A stretch of 64,000 nucleotides of DNA from Oscillospiraceae bacterium (GTDB taxonomy: Bacteria > Bacillota > Clostridia > Oscillospirales > Oscillospiraceae): contig JAHAWY010000011.1 of the NCBI GenBank assembly GCA_018385135.1, positions 1 to 64,000 on the forward strand. The letters run 5' to 3'. A model generated the notes under the pieces. That model had not been told where the DNA came from and ran no database searches. It worked only from the letters and a program-made list of their open reading frames with translations. Below are positions 35,914 through 45,439 of the stretch, in pieces; positions within the stretch are counted from its first letter, which is position 1; each line of letters begins with the position of its first letter. The position numbers and the translations under genes were made by a program.

Positions 35914-37731
35914 GTGAATGATATCAGAAACGTCGCCATCATCGCCCACGTTGACCACGGCAAGACCACACTTGTTGACGCCATGCTCAAGCAGGCGGGC
36001 GTTTTCCGCGACAATCAGGAGGTAGCCACCTGCGTTATGGACTCCGGTGATCTGGAGCGCGAGCGCGGCATCACCATCCTTGCCAAAAATACTGCCGTGC
36101 GCTACGGCGACACGAAAATTAATATTGTGGACACACCGGGTCACGCAGACTTCGGCGGCGAGGTAGAGCGCATCCTCAAAATGGTAAACGGCGTTATTCT
36201 TCTTGTTGACGCCGCGGAAGGACCAATGCCGCAGACCCGCTTTGTGCTTTCCAAGGCGCTTGAGCTTGGTCATCGCGTCATCGTGGTCGTGAATAAAATC
36301 GACCGTCCCGACCAGCGGATACTTGAGGTAGTGGACGAATGTCTGGAGCTGCTGATGGATCTTGGCTGCACGGACGAGCAGCTTGACTCCGCCATGCTTT
36401 TCTGCTCCGGCAGGGACGGCACCGCCTCCTACTCACCCGACGTAGTCGGCACGGATCTGACCCCGCTTTTCCAGACCATTCTTGATTATATCCCCGCGCC
36501 CGAAACCGACACGCAAGCGCCCTTCCAAATGCTCGTTTCCTCAATCGACTACAACGAGTTTGTCGGCCGCATCGCCATCGGACGCATTGAGCGCGGCGTA
36601 ATTCACACCAACGACGAGATCGCCGTTTGCAACTACCATGCGCAGGGCACGCCCCGCAAGGCAAAGGCTGTTTCCCTTTACCAATTTGAGGGTTTGGCTC
36701 GTACTCAGGTAAACTCGGCAGACGCCGGCAACATCATTGCGATGAGCGGCATCGGCGATATCACGATTGGAGACACGATCTGCGCGCCGAGCGCTGTTGA
36801 GCCTATCGAGTTTGTTAAAATCTCCGCGCCGACTATCGAGATGACCTTCTCTGTCAACGACAGTCCCTTTGCCGGACGCGAGGGCAAATTTGTCACCAGC
36901 CGCCAGCTTCGTGACCGTCTGTTCCGCGAAATGCTGAAGGACGTTTCGCTGCGCGTAACCGAGATAGAAAACGCAACAGACAGCTTCAATGTTGCCGGAC
37001 GCGGCGAGATGAGTCTTTCCATTCTTATTGAGACTATGCGCAGAGAGGGCTACGAATTTGCCGTGTCACCCCCGCGTGTTCTTTACCGGGAGATAGACGG
37101 CAAGCTCTGCGAGCCTATCGAGCGCGTCGTTGTTGACGTTCCCGCCGACTGCGTCGGCGCCGTCATCGAAAAGCTCGGCTCGCGCAAGGGCGATTTCGTT
37201 GAAATGAACCCCGTCGGCAGCCGCACCAAGGCGACCTTCCTTGTGCCGTCCCGCGGTCTTTTCGGCTATCGCAACGAATTTCTCACAGACACCAAGGGCG
37301 AGGGCATCATGGCATCCGTCTTTGAGCGCTACGAGCCTTACAAGGGCGATATTTCACGCCGCGCAACCGGCTCTCTTATCGCCTTTGAAACGGGCGATTC
37401 CGTAACCTACGGTCTGTTCAACGCGCAGGAGCGCGGCGCTCTCTTTATCGGACCGGGCGTTCCGGTCTACGCGGGCATGGTTGTAGGAAGCTGCCCCAAG
37501 GCGGAGGACATCTCCGTTAACGTATGCAAGAAAAAACAGCTTACCAATATGCGCGCCTCCGGCAGCGACGATGCCTTGCGTCTTGTACCGCCGCGTCAGA
37601 TGAGCCTTGAGCAGTGCATGGAGTTTCTTGCCGATGACGAGCTTTTGGAGGTAACTCCCGAAAACCTCCGCATCCGCAAGCGCATTCTCGACCATAGCCA
37701 GCGCATGAAAGCGGTCATGAAAAACAAATAA
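35914..37731 (+). CDS. typA: Ribosome-associated translational GTPase TypA/BipA
   Basis: A 605-residue translation-factor GTPase that binds the ribosome and aids stress adaptation and 50S assembly. The GTPase motifs are intact: AHVDHGKTT (P-loop), [10 protein letters not shown] (switch), [14 protein letters not shown] and NKIDRP. The EF-G-like domains and BipA-specific C-terminal domain follow. The start is GTG; upstream purines (AGAGTGAAG) provide the ribosome-binding site. Monocistronic, with its own promoter and a terminator. Confidence 0.96.
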   Translation: MNDIRNVAIIAHVDHGKTTLVDAMLKQAGVFRDNQEVATCVMDSGDLERERGITILAKNTAVRYGDTKINIVDTPGHADFGGEVERILKMVNGVILLVDAAEGPMPQTRFVLSKALELGHRVIVVVNKIDRPDQRILEVVDECLELLMDLGCTDEQLDSAMLFCSGRDGTASYSPDVVGTDLTPLFQTILDYIPAPETDTQAPFQMLVSSIDYNEFVGRIAIGRIERGVIHTNDEIAVCNYHAQGTPRKAKAVSLYQFEGLARTQVNSADAGNIIAMSGIGDITIGDTICAPSAVEPIEFVKISAPTIEMTFSVNDSPFAGREGKFVTSRQLRDRLFREMLKDVSLRVTEIENATDSFNVAGRGEMSLSILIETMRREGYEFAVSPPRVLYREIDGKLCEPIERVVVDVPADCVGAVIEKLGSRKGDFVEMNPVGSRTKATFLVPSRGLFGYRNEFLTDTKGEGIMASVFERYEPYKGDISRRATGSLIAFETGDSVTYGLFNAQERGALFIGPGVPVYAGMVVGSCPKAEDISVNVCKKKQLTNMRASGSDDALRLVPPRQMSLEQCMEFLADDELLEVTPENLRIRKRILDHSQRMKAVMKNK

Positions 37732-37756
37732 CAAAAACCGCACGGCAGACACCGCC

Positions 37757-37796
37757 AATTCCCGCGCTCTTTGTGAATAGAACGCGGGAATTTGTT
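37757..37796 (+). terminator. Terminator of typA
   Basis: Stem AATTCCCGCG / CGCGGGAATT around a 16-base loop, then a short T-rich run. Confidence 0.72.
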
Positions 37797-37901
37797 TATA
37801 ATAGTCAGATGCTTTGTCATCAGCCCGGAAAACTTGCGCTCATATCCGCGCTTTGAGCGAGAAAATCGCCAAAAGCCGCGCACTTTAAGCGCAAAAACAT
37901 C

Positions 37902-37930
37902 TTTACAAACAGGCACATTTGTGTTATCTT
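37902..37930 (+). promoter_or_regulatory. Promoter of rpsO
   Basis: TTTACA at 37902-37907, a 17-nt spacer, TATCTT at 37925-37930, about 110 nt upstream of rpsO. The long leader could carry S15 feedback control, as in other bacteria, but I could not identify the site. Confidence 0.5.
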
Positions 37931-38039
37931 CATAAGGTCAGCCCCGCGCTTGGTTTTGGGATTTTGCCGGATATCTCCGGTGCCTTTCCGCCCATTACTC
38001 AGCACCGCGGCGATGCAATAAAAGAAAGGGGATCAAAAA

Positions 38040-38306
38040 ATGATCACAAAAGAGCAAAAGACAAGCGTTATCGAATCCAACCGCACCCATGAGAGCGACA
38101 CCGGCTCGCCCGAGGTTCAGATCGCTATCCTCACCGAGCGCATCAACCAGCTCACCGAGCATCTGAAGGTTCACAAGAAGGATAATCACAGCCGTCTTGG
38201 TATGTATAAGATGGTCGGTAAGCGCCGCCGTCTGCTTGACTACCTCAAGGAAAAGGACATCGAGCGTTACAGAGCCTGCATCGCAAAGCTCGGCATCAGA
38301 AAGTAA
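38040..38306 (+). CDS. rpsO: 30S ribosomal protein S15
   Basis: An 88-residue S15 protein, a primary 16S rRNA binder in small-subunit assembly. The rRNA-contacting signature [20 protein letters not shown] and the [22 protein letters not shown] block are complete. A GAAAGGGG site precedes the ATG. Its place in front of pnp is conserved from Bacillus to Escherichia. Confidence 0.98.
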   Translation: MITKEQKTSVIESNRTHESDTGSPEVQIAILTERINQLTEHLKVHKKDNHSRLGMYKMVGKRRRLLDYLKEKDIERYRACIAKLGIRK

Positions 38307-38315
38307 ATCATTTAT

Positions 38316-38345
38316 GGGGCTGTTTCGTCTGAGCGAAACAGCCCC
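38316..38345 (+). terminator. Hairpin between rpsO and pnp (partial terminator or processing site)
   Basis: A perfect 12-bp stem GGGGCTGTTTCG / CGAAACAGCCCC with a six-base loop. No clean T run follows directly, so it may be a leaky terminator or an mRNA 3'-end stabiliser. A TATAAT at 38392-38397 with a poor -35 could be a separate pnp promoter. Confidence 0.6.
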
Positions 38346-38431
38346 CTCGTGCAGTTTTTACCCTGCATCTGATATTATCAGTCCCAGCGGCTATAATATA
38401 AAAATCGAAGAAAAACAGCGGAGCGAAGCCC

Positions 38432-38492
38432 CTTTAGCAGTTGAAAATGCGCTTATACATCGCGCGATAAGCCCGTTTTCAAGTGCTAAAAG
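38432..38492 (+). promoter_or_regulatory. Long imperfect hairpin in the pnp leader
   Basis: Positions 33-39 pair with 84-90, 41-47 with 76-82 and 51-56 with 67-72 (38400 numbering), giving about 22 base pairs interrupted by mismatches. It ends 44 nt before the pnp ATG. In Escherichia coli a comparable leader stem is cut by RNase III and used by PNPase for autoregulation; the same here is inference. Confidence 0.6.
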
Positions 38493-38535
38493 GAGTCTGC
38501 TCCGCACTGGGCGAAAGCCCGAAAGGAGCAAGCTA

Positions 38536-40668
38536 ATGATAATCAAAAAGAAAGAATTCAACAATGTCCACCGCTATGAGACAACTCTCGCGGGTCGTCC
38601 GCTGGTTTTTGAGACCGGCAAATTGTGCGAGCTGGCAAACGCCTCCGTCCTCACCAAATACGGCGAGACCACGGTGCTGGTAAACGTAACCGCCTCAGCG
38701 CGCCCCCGCGACGGAATCGACTTTTTCCCTCTCGCAGTCGATTTTGAAGAAAAGCTTTACGCCGTTGGTCGCATCCCCGGCAGCTTTCAGCGCCGCGAGT
38801 CGAGACCCAGCCTTCAGGCGGTTCTCGCCTCCCGTATGATCGACCGCCCCATGCGTCCCCTGTTCCCTTATGACCTTCGCAACGACGTCGTTATCTCCTG
38901 CACCGTCCTGTCTGTTGACAGAGACTGCGCTCCCGAAATCACCGCCCTCATCGGCGCGGGCGCTGCCATCGCCATTTCCGACGTTCCCTTTAACGGTCCT
39001 CTCGCGGGCATCGCAGTAGGCTGGGACGGCGAGCATTTCCTCTTTAACCCCACACAGGAGGAGCGCAGCCGCAGCAAGATGAACGTGACTGTTGCCGCAA
39101 CGCACGAAAAAGTCGTTATGATTGAAGCCGGCGGCGATGAGATCCCCGACGACGTTATGTATGATGGCATCGTTGCCGCGCACAAGGAAATCCAAGTCAT
39201 TCTCGACCTCATTGACAAGATGGTCGCTGAAATCGGCAAGGAGAAATTCACCTACGAGCACGCCGCCTTCGACCAGGAGCTGTTCGATACGCTCTGCACG
39301 AACGAGATGGCAGGCATGGAATACTGCATGGACACCGACGACAAGAACGTCCGAGAGGCGAGAGTCAACGAGTGGTGGGATAACTGCCTTGAGAAATATC
39401 TTGAGCAGTTCCCCGAAATGCAGACCTACTACGACGAGCTAATCTACAAGATACAGAAGAAGGTCGTCAAGCGCTGGCTGCTCGACGGCAAGCGTGTGGA
39501 CGGACGCGCCATGAACGAAATTCGTCCTCTCGCCGCCGAGGTCGGGCTTATCCCCCGCGTTCACGGCTCTGGTCTGTTCACCAGAGGTCAGACACAGGTG
39601 CTGACCGTTGCAACGCTCAACACCCTCTCGGCTTCCCAGAAGCTTGACACCATCTGGGAGGAGGAGGAAAAGCGCTTCATGCACCACTACAACTTCCCCG
39701 GCTACTCCGTTGGCGAGGCAAAGGCAAGCCGCTCTACCAACCGCCGCGAGTTCGGTCACGGCGCTCTGGCAGAAAAGGCGCTTGAGCCGGTTATCCCCTC
39801 TGTGGACGAATTCCCCTATGCTATCCGCCTCGTTTCCGAGGTTCTCTCCTCCAACGGCTCTACCTCCCAAGGCTCCATCTGCGGCTCTACTCTCGCTCTG
39901 ATGGACGCGGGCGTTCCCATCAAAGCCCCCGTTGCGGGCATTTCCTGCGGTCTTATTCAGGACGATGACGGCGGCTTCACCACCTTTATCGACATTCAGG
40001 GTGTTGAGGACTTCCACGGCGAGATGGACTTCAAGGTTGCAGGCACAAAGAAGGGCATCACCGCCATCCAGATGGACCTTAAAAACGACGGTCTTTCCCA
40101 TGAGATCATCAAAAACGCGCTGGAGATCACCAAAGAGGCGCGCTATCAAATACTCGACGAGATCATGCTCCCGTGCATCTCCGCACCGAGAGCGGAGCTT
40201 GCGCCCACCGCGCCGAAGATGCTCGTTATGCACATTGACCCGGACAAGATCCGTGAGGTCATCGGCAGCGGCGGCAAGGTCATCCAGAAAATCTGCGCGG
40301 ACACCGGCGCTAAAATCGACATTGAGGACGACGGCTCTATCTATATCGCCAGCGAGGACATTGAAGCCTGCCGCAAGGCAAAGGAAACCATTGACGCTAT
40401 CGTCTTTGTTCCCGAGGTCGGCAAGCTTTATTACGGCAAGTGTGTGCGTATAATCCCCATCGGCGCTTTCATCGAGCTTGCCCCCGGCAAGGACGGTATG
40501 TGCCACATCAAGGATCTCGAATTCAAGCGCACCGAAAAGGTTGAGGACGTTCTCAACATCGGTGACATGACATGGGTAAAGGTAACGGAGATAGACGACC
40601 GCGGCAGAGTTAACCTCTCCCGCAAGGAAGCTATCAAGGAACGCGAAGCAATGGGCATGATTGACTAA
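38536..40668 (+). CDS. pnp: Polyribonucleotide nucleotidyltransferase (PNPase)
   Basis: A 710-residue phosphorolytic 3'-5' exoribonuclease of mRNA decay. Two RNase PH-like domains, a linking helical domain, a KH domain (GSGGKVIQKI) and a C-terminal S1 domain are all present. The second PH domain carries the Ser-rich phosphate site (SNGSTSQGS). A longer in-frame reading from 38197 would overlap rpsO; the ATG at 38536, after AAAGGAGC, matches the family start. Confidence 0.97.
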   Translation: MIIKKKEFNNVHRYETTLAGRPLVFETGKLCELANASVLTKYGETTVLVNVTASARPRDGIDFFPLAVDFEEKLYAVGRIPGSFQRRESRPSLQAVLASRMIDRPMRPLFPYDLRNDVVISCTVLSVDRDCAPEITALIGAGAAIAISDVPFNGPLAGIAVGWDGEHFLFNPTQEERSRSKMNVTVAATHEKVVMIEAGGDEIPDDVMYDGIVAAHKEIQVILDLIDKMVAEIGKEKFTYEHAAFDQELFDTLCTNEMAGMEYCMDTDDKNVREARVNEWWDNCLEKYLEQFPEMQTYYDELIYKIQKKVVKRWLLDGKRVDGRAMNEIRPLAAEVGLIPRVHGSGLFTRGQTQVLTVATLNTLSASQKLDTIWEEEEKRFMHHYNFPGYSVGEAKASRSTNRREFGHGALAEKALEPVIPSVDEFPYAIRLVSEVLSSNGSTSQGSICGSTLALMDAGVPIKAPVAGISCGLIQDDDGGFTTFIDIQGVEDFHGEMDFKVAGTKKGITAIQMDLKNDGLSHEIIKNALEITKEARYQILDEIMLPCISAPRAELAPTAPKMLVMHIDPDKIREVIGSGGKVIQKICADTGAKIDIEDDGSIYIASEDIEACRKAKETIDAIVFVPEVGKLYYGKCVRIIPIGAFIELAPGKDGMCHIKDLEFKRTEKVEDVLNIGDMTWVKVTEIDDRGRVNLSRKEAIKEREAMGMID

Positions 40669-40690
40669 CACCTTTTTAAATCAAGCATAA

Positions 40691-40732
40691 AAGGGGCGCT
40701 TTCTTTCCGGCGCGGAAAGAGAGCGTCCCCTG
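40691..40732 (+). terminator. Hairpin after pnp
   Basis: Long imperfect stem (GGGGCGCT / AGCGTCCCC with CTTTCC / GGAAAG inside). No strong T run, so a leaky terminator or RNA-stabilising stem. Confidence 0.5.
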
Positions 40733-40806
40733 TCTTAGCCAAATAAAAGCTCTGCGGACTTTGTTTGGAGAACAAGCCCCTTCAGGGGTGAAAGAGAGTG
40801 ATACTT

Positions 40807-42054
40807 ATGCACGAAATCAAAACCCTCCCCAACGGGGTGCAGCTAATCTACGAGAATATGCCATACGTCCGTTCGGCGGCATTCGGAATATTTGTTTGCA
40901 CAGGCTCACGCTTTGAGTCTCCCGCCGAAAACGGCAGCGCCCATTTTATCGAGCATATGCTTTTTAAGCGGACCTCTAAGCACTCCACGCAGGAGCTTGC
41001 TTATATAATGGACGGCATCGGCGGTCAGATAAACGCCTATACCACGCGCGAGCAGACCTGCTTTTACGGGCGCGTGCTGGACACGCATCTGGACACGGTA
41101 ATAGACCTTTTAAGCGAGATGTTTTTCGACTGCGCTTTCGATGAAGCGGAGACAGAGAACGAGCGCGGCGTCATTCTGGAGGAAATCGGTATGTATGAGG
41201 ACACGCCCGACGACGCCTGCTATGAGCGCCTTATGAGCGGCTGCTTCAAGGGCGCGCTCGGTCGTCCCGTGCTGGGAAAGCCCAAAACGCTTTACACCAT
41301 GAGCGGCGCGAGCCTAAAGGAATACAAGCAGGCGCACTACACGGCGGGCAACATTATCATATCCCTTGCAGGCAGCTTTAATGAGAGCCATCTTCTCCGC
41401 ATCGAAAGGCTTTTCGGCGGCATGGAGAAAACAAAGCGCTCAAAGGCACGCAAGGCGGAGTACAGCGTCCACGCCTCTGTTCGACGCAAGAAAACCGAGC
41501 AAAACCAGCTCTGCCTTGCTTTTCCCTCAAGCAGCGCAAGCTCCGATGAACGCTTTGCCATGAACCTGCTTTCAACGATGCTCGGCGGCGGGGTCTCCTC
41601 GCGCCTTTTCCAGAGCATCCGTGAAAAGCACGGCTTGTGCTACTCAATATACTCCTTCCAGTCGAGCTTTGCCGACAACGGTCTGCTTTCGATAGCGACA
41701 GGCGTTAACAAGGAAACGGAGATGAAGACCCTTGCCCTTATCCGCGACGAGCTTAAGCGCTTCGCCGAGGACGGCGTTACGGCGGACGAGCTTTCCAGAG
41801 CCTGCGAGCAGGCAAAGTCCTCTCTTGTTATGGGGCTGGAGTCCACCTCCTCGCGTATGCTCAAAATGGGAAACTCCCTCGCCGCCACGGGCGAATGCCT
41901 TACCACCGACGAAATCATCAAGCGCTACGACGCCGTTAGCCGCGAGGAAATTCTCAGACTGGCGCAAGCCCGCATTGATTTTTCAAAGCTTTCCCTTTCC
42001 GCACTGGGAAAGACAGAGGGCGCGGAGGAATATCTCAAGGCACTGGGGCTATAA
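40807..42054 (+). CDS. M16-family zinc peptidase (MlpA/YmxG-like)
   Basis: A 415-residue insulinase-family peptidase with the inverted zinc motif HFIEH at residues 46-50 and the downstream Glu in NERGVILEEI. The C-terminal half has the family block GGGVSSRLFQSIREKHGLCYSIYS. It matches the mlpA/ymxG position behind rpsO-pnp in Bacillota. Substrates are unknown. A GTG at 40798 is an alternative start adding three residues. Confidence 0.92.
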   Translation: MHEIKTLPNGVQLIYENMPYVRSAAFGIFVCTGSRFESPAENGSAHFIEHMLFKRTSKHSTQELAYIMDGIGGQINAYTTREQTCFYGRVLDTHLDTVIDLLSEMFFDCAFDEAETENERGVILEEIGMYEDTPDDACYERLMSGCFKGALGRPVLGKPKTLYTMSGASLKEYKQAHYTAGNIIISLAGSFNESHLLRIERLFGGMEKTKRSKARKAEYSVHASVRRKKTEQNQLCLAFPSSSASSDERFAMNLLSTMLGGGVSSRLFQSIREKHGLCYSIYSFQSSFADNGLLSIATGVNKETEMKTLALIRDELKRFAEDGVTADELSRACEQAKSSLVMGLESTSSRMLKMGNSLAATGECLTTDEIIKRYDAVSREEILRLAQARIDFSKLSLSALGKTEGAEEYLKALGL

Positions 42055-42198
42055 TATGCAAAAAGCGGCGGAAAAGCCCCCGCCGGGGGAATTTTCCGCG
42101 GCAGGACTCTCCCCGCGGGGAGGCTTGCGCAAAAATGCGCGCACTGCTATAATCATAACCAAACCGCCCTTGGGCGGCACATGAAAGGCGGTATTAAT

Positions 42199-42393
42199 AT
42201 GGTCAAGCTATCAGTACCCGATATGCACTGCGAAAAGTGTGTTGAAAGAATTACAAAGGTGCTCAGCTCCCAGCAGCTCAAATTCGATATAAGCCTTGCC
42301 GAGCACACCGTAAGCATAGACGGCTGCGACGGCTGCGTTTCCAAGGCTATCGCGGCGCTGGACGATCTGGGCTTTTCCTCAAAGAAGCTCTAA
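42199..42393 (+). CDS. Heavy-metal-associated (CopZ-like) domain protein
   Basis: A 64-residue single HMA domain with a metal-binding MHCEKC motif (Cys11, Cys14), as in copper chaperones. A second cysteine pair occurs in the DGCDGC segment near residue 43, which is not usual for CopZ. No copper ATPase lies nearby. I prefer the ATG at 42199, with AAAGGCGG upstream, over an in-frame ATG at 42181. Confidence 0.85.
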   Translation: MVKLSVPDMHCEKCVERITKVLSSQQLKFDISLAEHTVSIDGCDGCVSKAIAALDDLGFSSKKL

Positions 42394-42408
42394 GTAATAT
42401 CAAACGCA

Positions 42409-42445
42409 AGGGAGCAGGCATCAGGCGATGCCCGCTCCCTTTTTT
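42409..42445. terminator. Terminator of the CopZ-like gene, possibly bidirectional
   Basis: Stem GGGAGC-A-GGCATC / GATGCC-C-GCTCCC with a four-base loop and seven Ts, between converging genes. Confidence 0.87.
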
Positions 42446-42447
42446 GT

Positions 42448-43809
42448 CTATGCGCTTTGCTCCGCGCCGCCGAAGCGTCCGTATTCCTCACCCATGAAGA
42501 TATGCTCAAAGCCGCCCTCCTGATTTTCAATAGGAGCTGTCAGCTCAAAGCCTGCCTCCTTTTGGAAAAGCATAACATAATCGGAGCCGCCGAAAAGAAA
42601 CCATCCGAGCATATCGCCCTTTTTGACAGTTTCGCCGACCCTTACGGTGTCCTCAAGGTTAACGGAGGATACCTGCGACATACCGATGGGCAGCAGCGCC
42701 ACCAGTCCGTGAGCCTCCGTTTCAACGATTACGCAGGCGCGTGTTTCAATCATCTGCCAGCCCGGAGTGTCGGCGTGCAGAACATATTTTTCTATCTCCG
42801 CATCCCAGACGACCGCGCCGCCGACCGCGTCATCCTGCGGTATCATGCGCACCTCTCTGATAACGCCGCTGACAGGGAAGTGATAGCGGTGATAGTCATA
42901 AACGTCGAGGAAGGTGTGAGTCAAAACTCCGCCTGCGAAGGCGTCGGAATACTCGCTGCCCTCACCGATAAGGTCGGCAATGGAGTTAAAGGTCTTGGAT
43001 TTTATGACCGCGCCCTCCTTCTGGACTATCTCGTTGTTGTCATCTATCTGCCAAATACCCTGCGGAGTTGAGTCGGCGGGCGCTACAACAACCGAGTCGT
43101 CCTCGGGCGACGCAATGGGTCGCTGGTCGGCAGAGGCGAGATATCGGGAGAAGAAATCATTAAAGGAATTCCAGTTTGACTTGTCCTCGTACCAGTCCTT
43201 GTCCAGACCGAAGCGCTCATCCTCGCGCGCAAGCTCGTAATATTCGTCGCTCCATGACTCCTCGGTGCTGAGAAATTCGCCCCACTGCTTTGTGAAGTCT
43301 ATAAGCCAGCTTCTGTATGGTTCGGCGTATTGCAGGGAGTTATTGTAAAGCCCCTTGCCCTCAAGCTCCTCAAGCGGCATATCGTTGATAAAATAGAAAT
43401 AGTTAAGGCTCTGGTCTATTTTTTCATACAGCTTGGGAAAAGCCTTAAGCTCGCCGGAAATGTTCCACGGCATGGCTTTTGCCGCCCAGTCAAGATATTC
43501 ATAATATCCCTCCAGCGTCTGAGCGGGGTTGGTTTCGGGGTCGGGGTTGATCTCCTTTGCCTTGGCGATGGATTTTTCCAGCAGCGCCTTCACATCGGGG
43601 TTTTCCTCCAGAATTTTGATGAGCGCCTGTGTGCTCGGCTCATGCGCGCTCTGCTCCGGCGAAGCCTGCGGCGACGCCGCGGGCGAGGGCGAGGGGCTTG
43701 TCTGCGGCTGTTGGCTCCGGCAGGCAGTGCCGGAGAGAAGGAGCGTAAGCGTCAGCAGCAAAAGCAGCGTCCTTTTGGCGGCTGCAAGAATGAGAATGTC
43801 TTTTTTCAC
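42448..43809 (-). CDS. Phosphatidylserine-decarboxylase-like lipoprotein
   Basis: A 453-residue exported lipoprotein: signal peptide with lipobox LSGTAC (Cys30), a Ser/Pro/Ala-rich linker, a helical region of about 150 residues, then a PSD-type catalytic domain. The domain has FNDFFSRYL, an acidic APADS site (Asp near 241), YHRYHFPVSG (near 303-312) and FGGS near 404-407, where self-cleavage would form the pyruvoyl group. The Asp-His-Ser triad is therefore complete. Usual PSD is an inner-leaflet membrane enzyme; an outside location is unusual. The substrate could be phosphatidylserine or another amino-acid-like compound. Confidence 0.82.
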   Translation of the reverse strand: MKKDILILAAAKRTLLLLLTLTLLLSGTACRSQQPQTSPSPSPAASPQASPEQSAHEPSTQALIKILEENPDVKALLEKSIAKAKEINPDPETNPAQTLEGYYEYLDWAAKAMPWNISGELKAFPKLYEKIDQSLNYFYFINDMPLEELEGKGLYNNSLQYAEPYRSWLIDFTKQWGEFLSTEESWSDEYYELAREDERFGLDKDWYEDKSNWNSFNDFFSRYLASADQRPIASPEDDSVVVAPADSTPQGIWQIDDNNEIVQKEGAVIKSKTFNSIADLIGEGSEYSDAFAGGVLTHTFLDVYDYHRYHFPVSGVIREVRMIPQDDAVGGAVVWDAEIEKYVLHADTPGWQMIETRACVIVETEAHGLVALLPIGMSQVSSVNLEDTVRVGETVKKGDMLGWFLFGGSDYVMLFQKEAGFELTAPIENQEGGFEHIFMGEEYGRFGGAEQSA

Positions 43810-43905
43810 GGAATACCTCCTGACAGATGAATTAGATGCCTGTTTTGCCTAGTATTCACGCTAATTGTTCAAATAATTCAGCCCGGCGATAAAAAAATAA
43901 AACAA

Positions 43906-43934
43906 TTGACAATAAATTTTGCTTGTCATAGAAT
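43906..43934 (+). promoter_or_regulatory. Promoter of the third MATE gene
   Basis: TTGACA at 43906-43911, a 17-nt spacer, TAGAAT at 43929-43934, about 38 nt before the ATG. Confidence 0.78.
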
Positions 43935-43971
43935 ACACGACAGAAGAAAAAGAAAGGGATATACAATATAA

Positions 43972-45333
43972 ATGAATACCTCTACCGCACAAAAGGAAAA
44001 CATCATGGGAACGATGCCTGTCGGCAAGCTGCTTATGACCATTTCGCTGCCCATTATGATTTCCATGCTCATTCAATCGCTTTACAACGTGGTGGACAGC
44101 TACTTTGTTTCCAAAATCAGCGAAAACGCCCTTTCGGCAGTGTCGCTTGCATTTCCGATGCAGAGTCTTATAATAGCCGTTGCAACGGGCACGGGCGTTG
44201 GCGTGAACGCGCTGCTTTCCCGAAAGCTCGGTCAGCATGACCAAAAGGCAGTCAACGACGCGGCGGAAAACGGCATTTTCCTCGCCATTTTAAGCTCCCT
44301 CGTTTTCATACTTTTCGGCATATTTTTCGCCCGCGGCTTCATGGCGGTGCAAACGGATGTTGCCGAGATCGTTGACGGCGGCACGATTTATCTAAAAATC
44401 TGCACCATTTGCTGTCCGGGAATTTTTATGAGCATAACCTTTGCGCGTCTGCTGCAAAGCACCGGACGCACAATCTATTCGATGATTGGTCAAATAGCCG
44501 GCGCACTTACAAACATCGTGCTCGATCCGCTGCTCATTTTCGGCATAGGCTTTTTTCCCGAAATGGGCATTGCCGGCGCCGCCGTGGCAACAGTTGCAGG
44601 ACAGGTGCTGGGTGCCTGTTTTGATATAATCCTCAACCACTATAAGAACAAGGATATCCAGCTTTCCCTTCGCCGCTTCCGTCCTAACGGCGCGGTTATT
44701 AAGGAGATCTACATAGTCGGCATTCCCGCAATCCTCAATAACTCTCTTATGGCGATTATGACCTACGGTCTGAACAAGATCCTGCTGGCGTTCTCCACCT
44801 CCGCAACCGCAGTGCTGGGCGTTTTCTTCAAGCTCAACAGCTTCATCGTCATGCCCGTTATCGGACTGAACAACGGTCTTATCCCCATCGTCGCCTACAA
44901 CTTCGGAGCGCGAAAGCGCGAGCGTATAATAAGCTCCATTCGACTTGCCATGATTTGGGCTGTTTCATATATGGCGCTGGGTCTGCTGCTGTTTCAGCTT
45001 TTCCCCCGACCGATCCTCTCTCCCTTTATCGAGATCCCCTCAACTATGGAAATGGGAGTTCACGCGCTGCGGCGCATTAGTCCGGGCTTTCTTGCCGGAG
45101 GCTTGGGCTTTGTGCTGTGCGCCTCGTTTCAAGCGCTGCACAAGGCGTATTACAGTCTCATCGTTCAAGGTCTGCGGCAGCTTGTAATAATTCTTCCCGT
45201 CGCCTATTTTCTGGCGCTCGCGGGCGATGTCAACATGGTTTGGTGGGCGTTTCCCATTGCCGACTACCTTTCGCTTTTTATTTGCATAGCTCTTTATATA
45301 AAAATCACGCGCGACAGGATAAGCAGAATATAA
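43972..45333 (+). CDS. MATE-family efflux transporter
   Basis: A 453-residue MATE transporter with twelve predicted membrane segments. The opening SLPIMISMLIQSLYNVVDSYFVSKI and the central GLNNGLIPIVAYNFGARK block are typical. Length is standard and there is no extra domain, unlike the fusion at 27.5 kb. It has its own promoter and terminator. Substrate unknown. Confidence 0.94.
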   Translation: MNTSTAQKENIMGTMPVGKLLMTISLPIMISMLIQSLYNVVDSYFVSKISENALSAVSLAFPMQSLIIAVATGTGVGVNALLSRKLGQHDQKAVNDAAENGIFLAILSSLVFILFGIFFARGFMAVQTDVAEIVDGGTIYLKICTICCPGIFMSITFARLLQSTGRTIYSMIGQIAGALTNIVLDPLLIFGIGFFPEMGIAGAAVATVAGQVLGACFDIILNHYKNKDIQLSLRRFRPNGAVIKEIYIVGIPAILNNSLMAIMTYGLNKILLAFSTSATAVLGVFFKLNSFIVMPVIGLNNGLIPIVAYNFGARKRERIISSIRLAMIWAVSYMALGLLLFQLFPRPILSPFIEIPSTMEMGVHALRRISPGFLAGGLGFVLCASFQALHKAYYSLIVQGLRQLVIILPVAYFLALAGDVNMVWWAFPIADYLSLFICIALYIKITRDRISRI

Positions 45334-45377
45334 CGCCGTGCCTTCGCGGAAGGTGTTGTCAGCGCAAAGCAGAAAAT

Positions 45378-45411
45378 AAAAAAACGCGGACCGAAGTCCG
45401 CGTTTTTTATT
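45378..45411. terminator. Bidirectional terminator
   Basis: Perfect stem AAAAAACGCGGAC / GTCCGCGTTTTTT around CGAA, between the converging MATE and heptad-repeat genes. Confidence 0.9.
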
Positions 45412-45439
45412 TTGCTATGTAAGTTTGTTTGGCTTGTTC

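Noticed and set aside
38197..38535. An extended N-terminus for PNPase
   Set aside because: It would overlap rpsO and has no homology; the ATG at 38536 has a good ribosome-binding site and the family start.
39439..40671. A 410-codon minus-strand frame across pnp
   Set aside because: Antisense shadow of a well conserved gene, caused by codon bias; composition is not protein-like.
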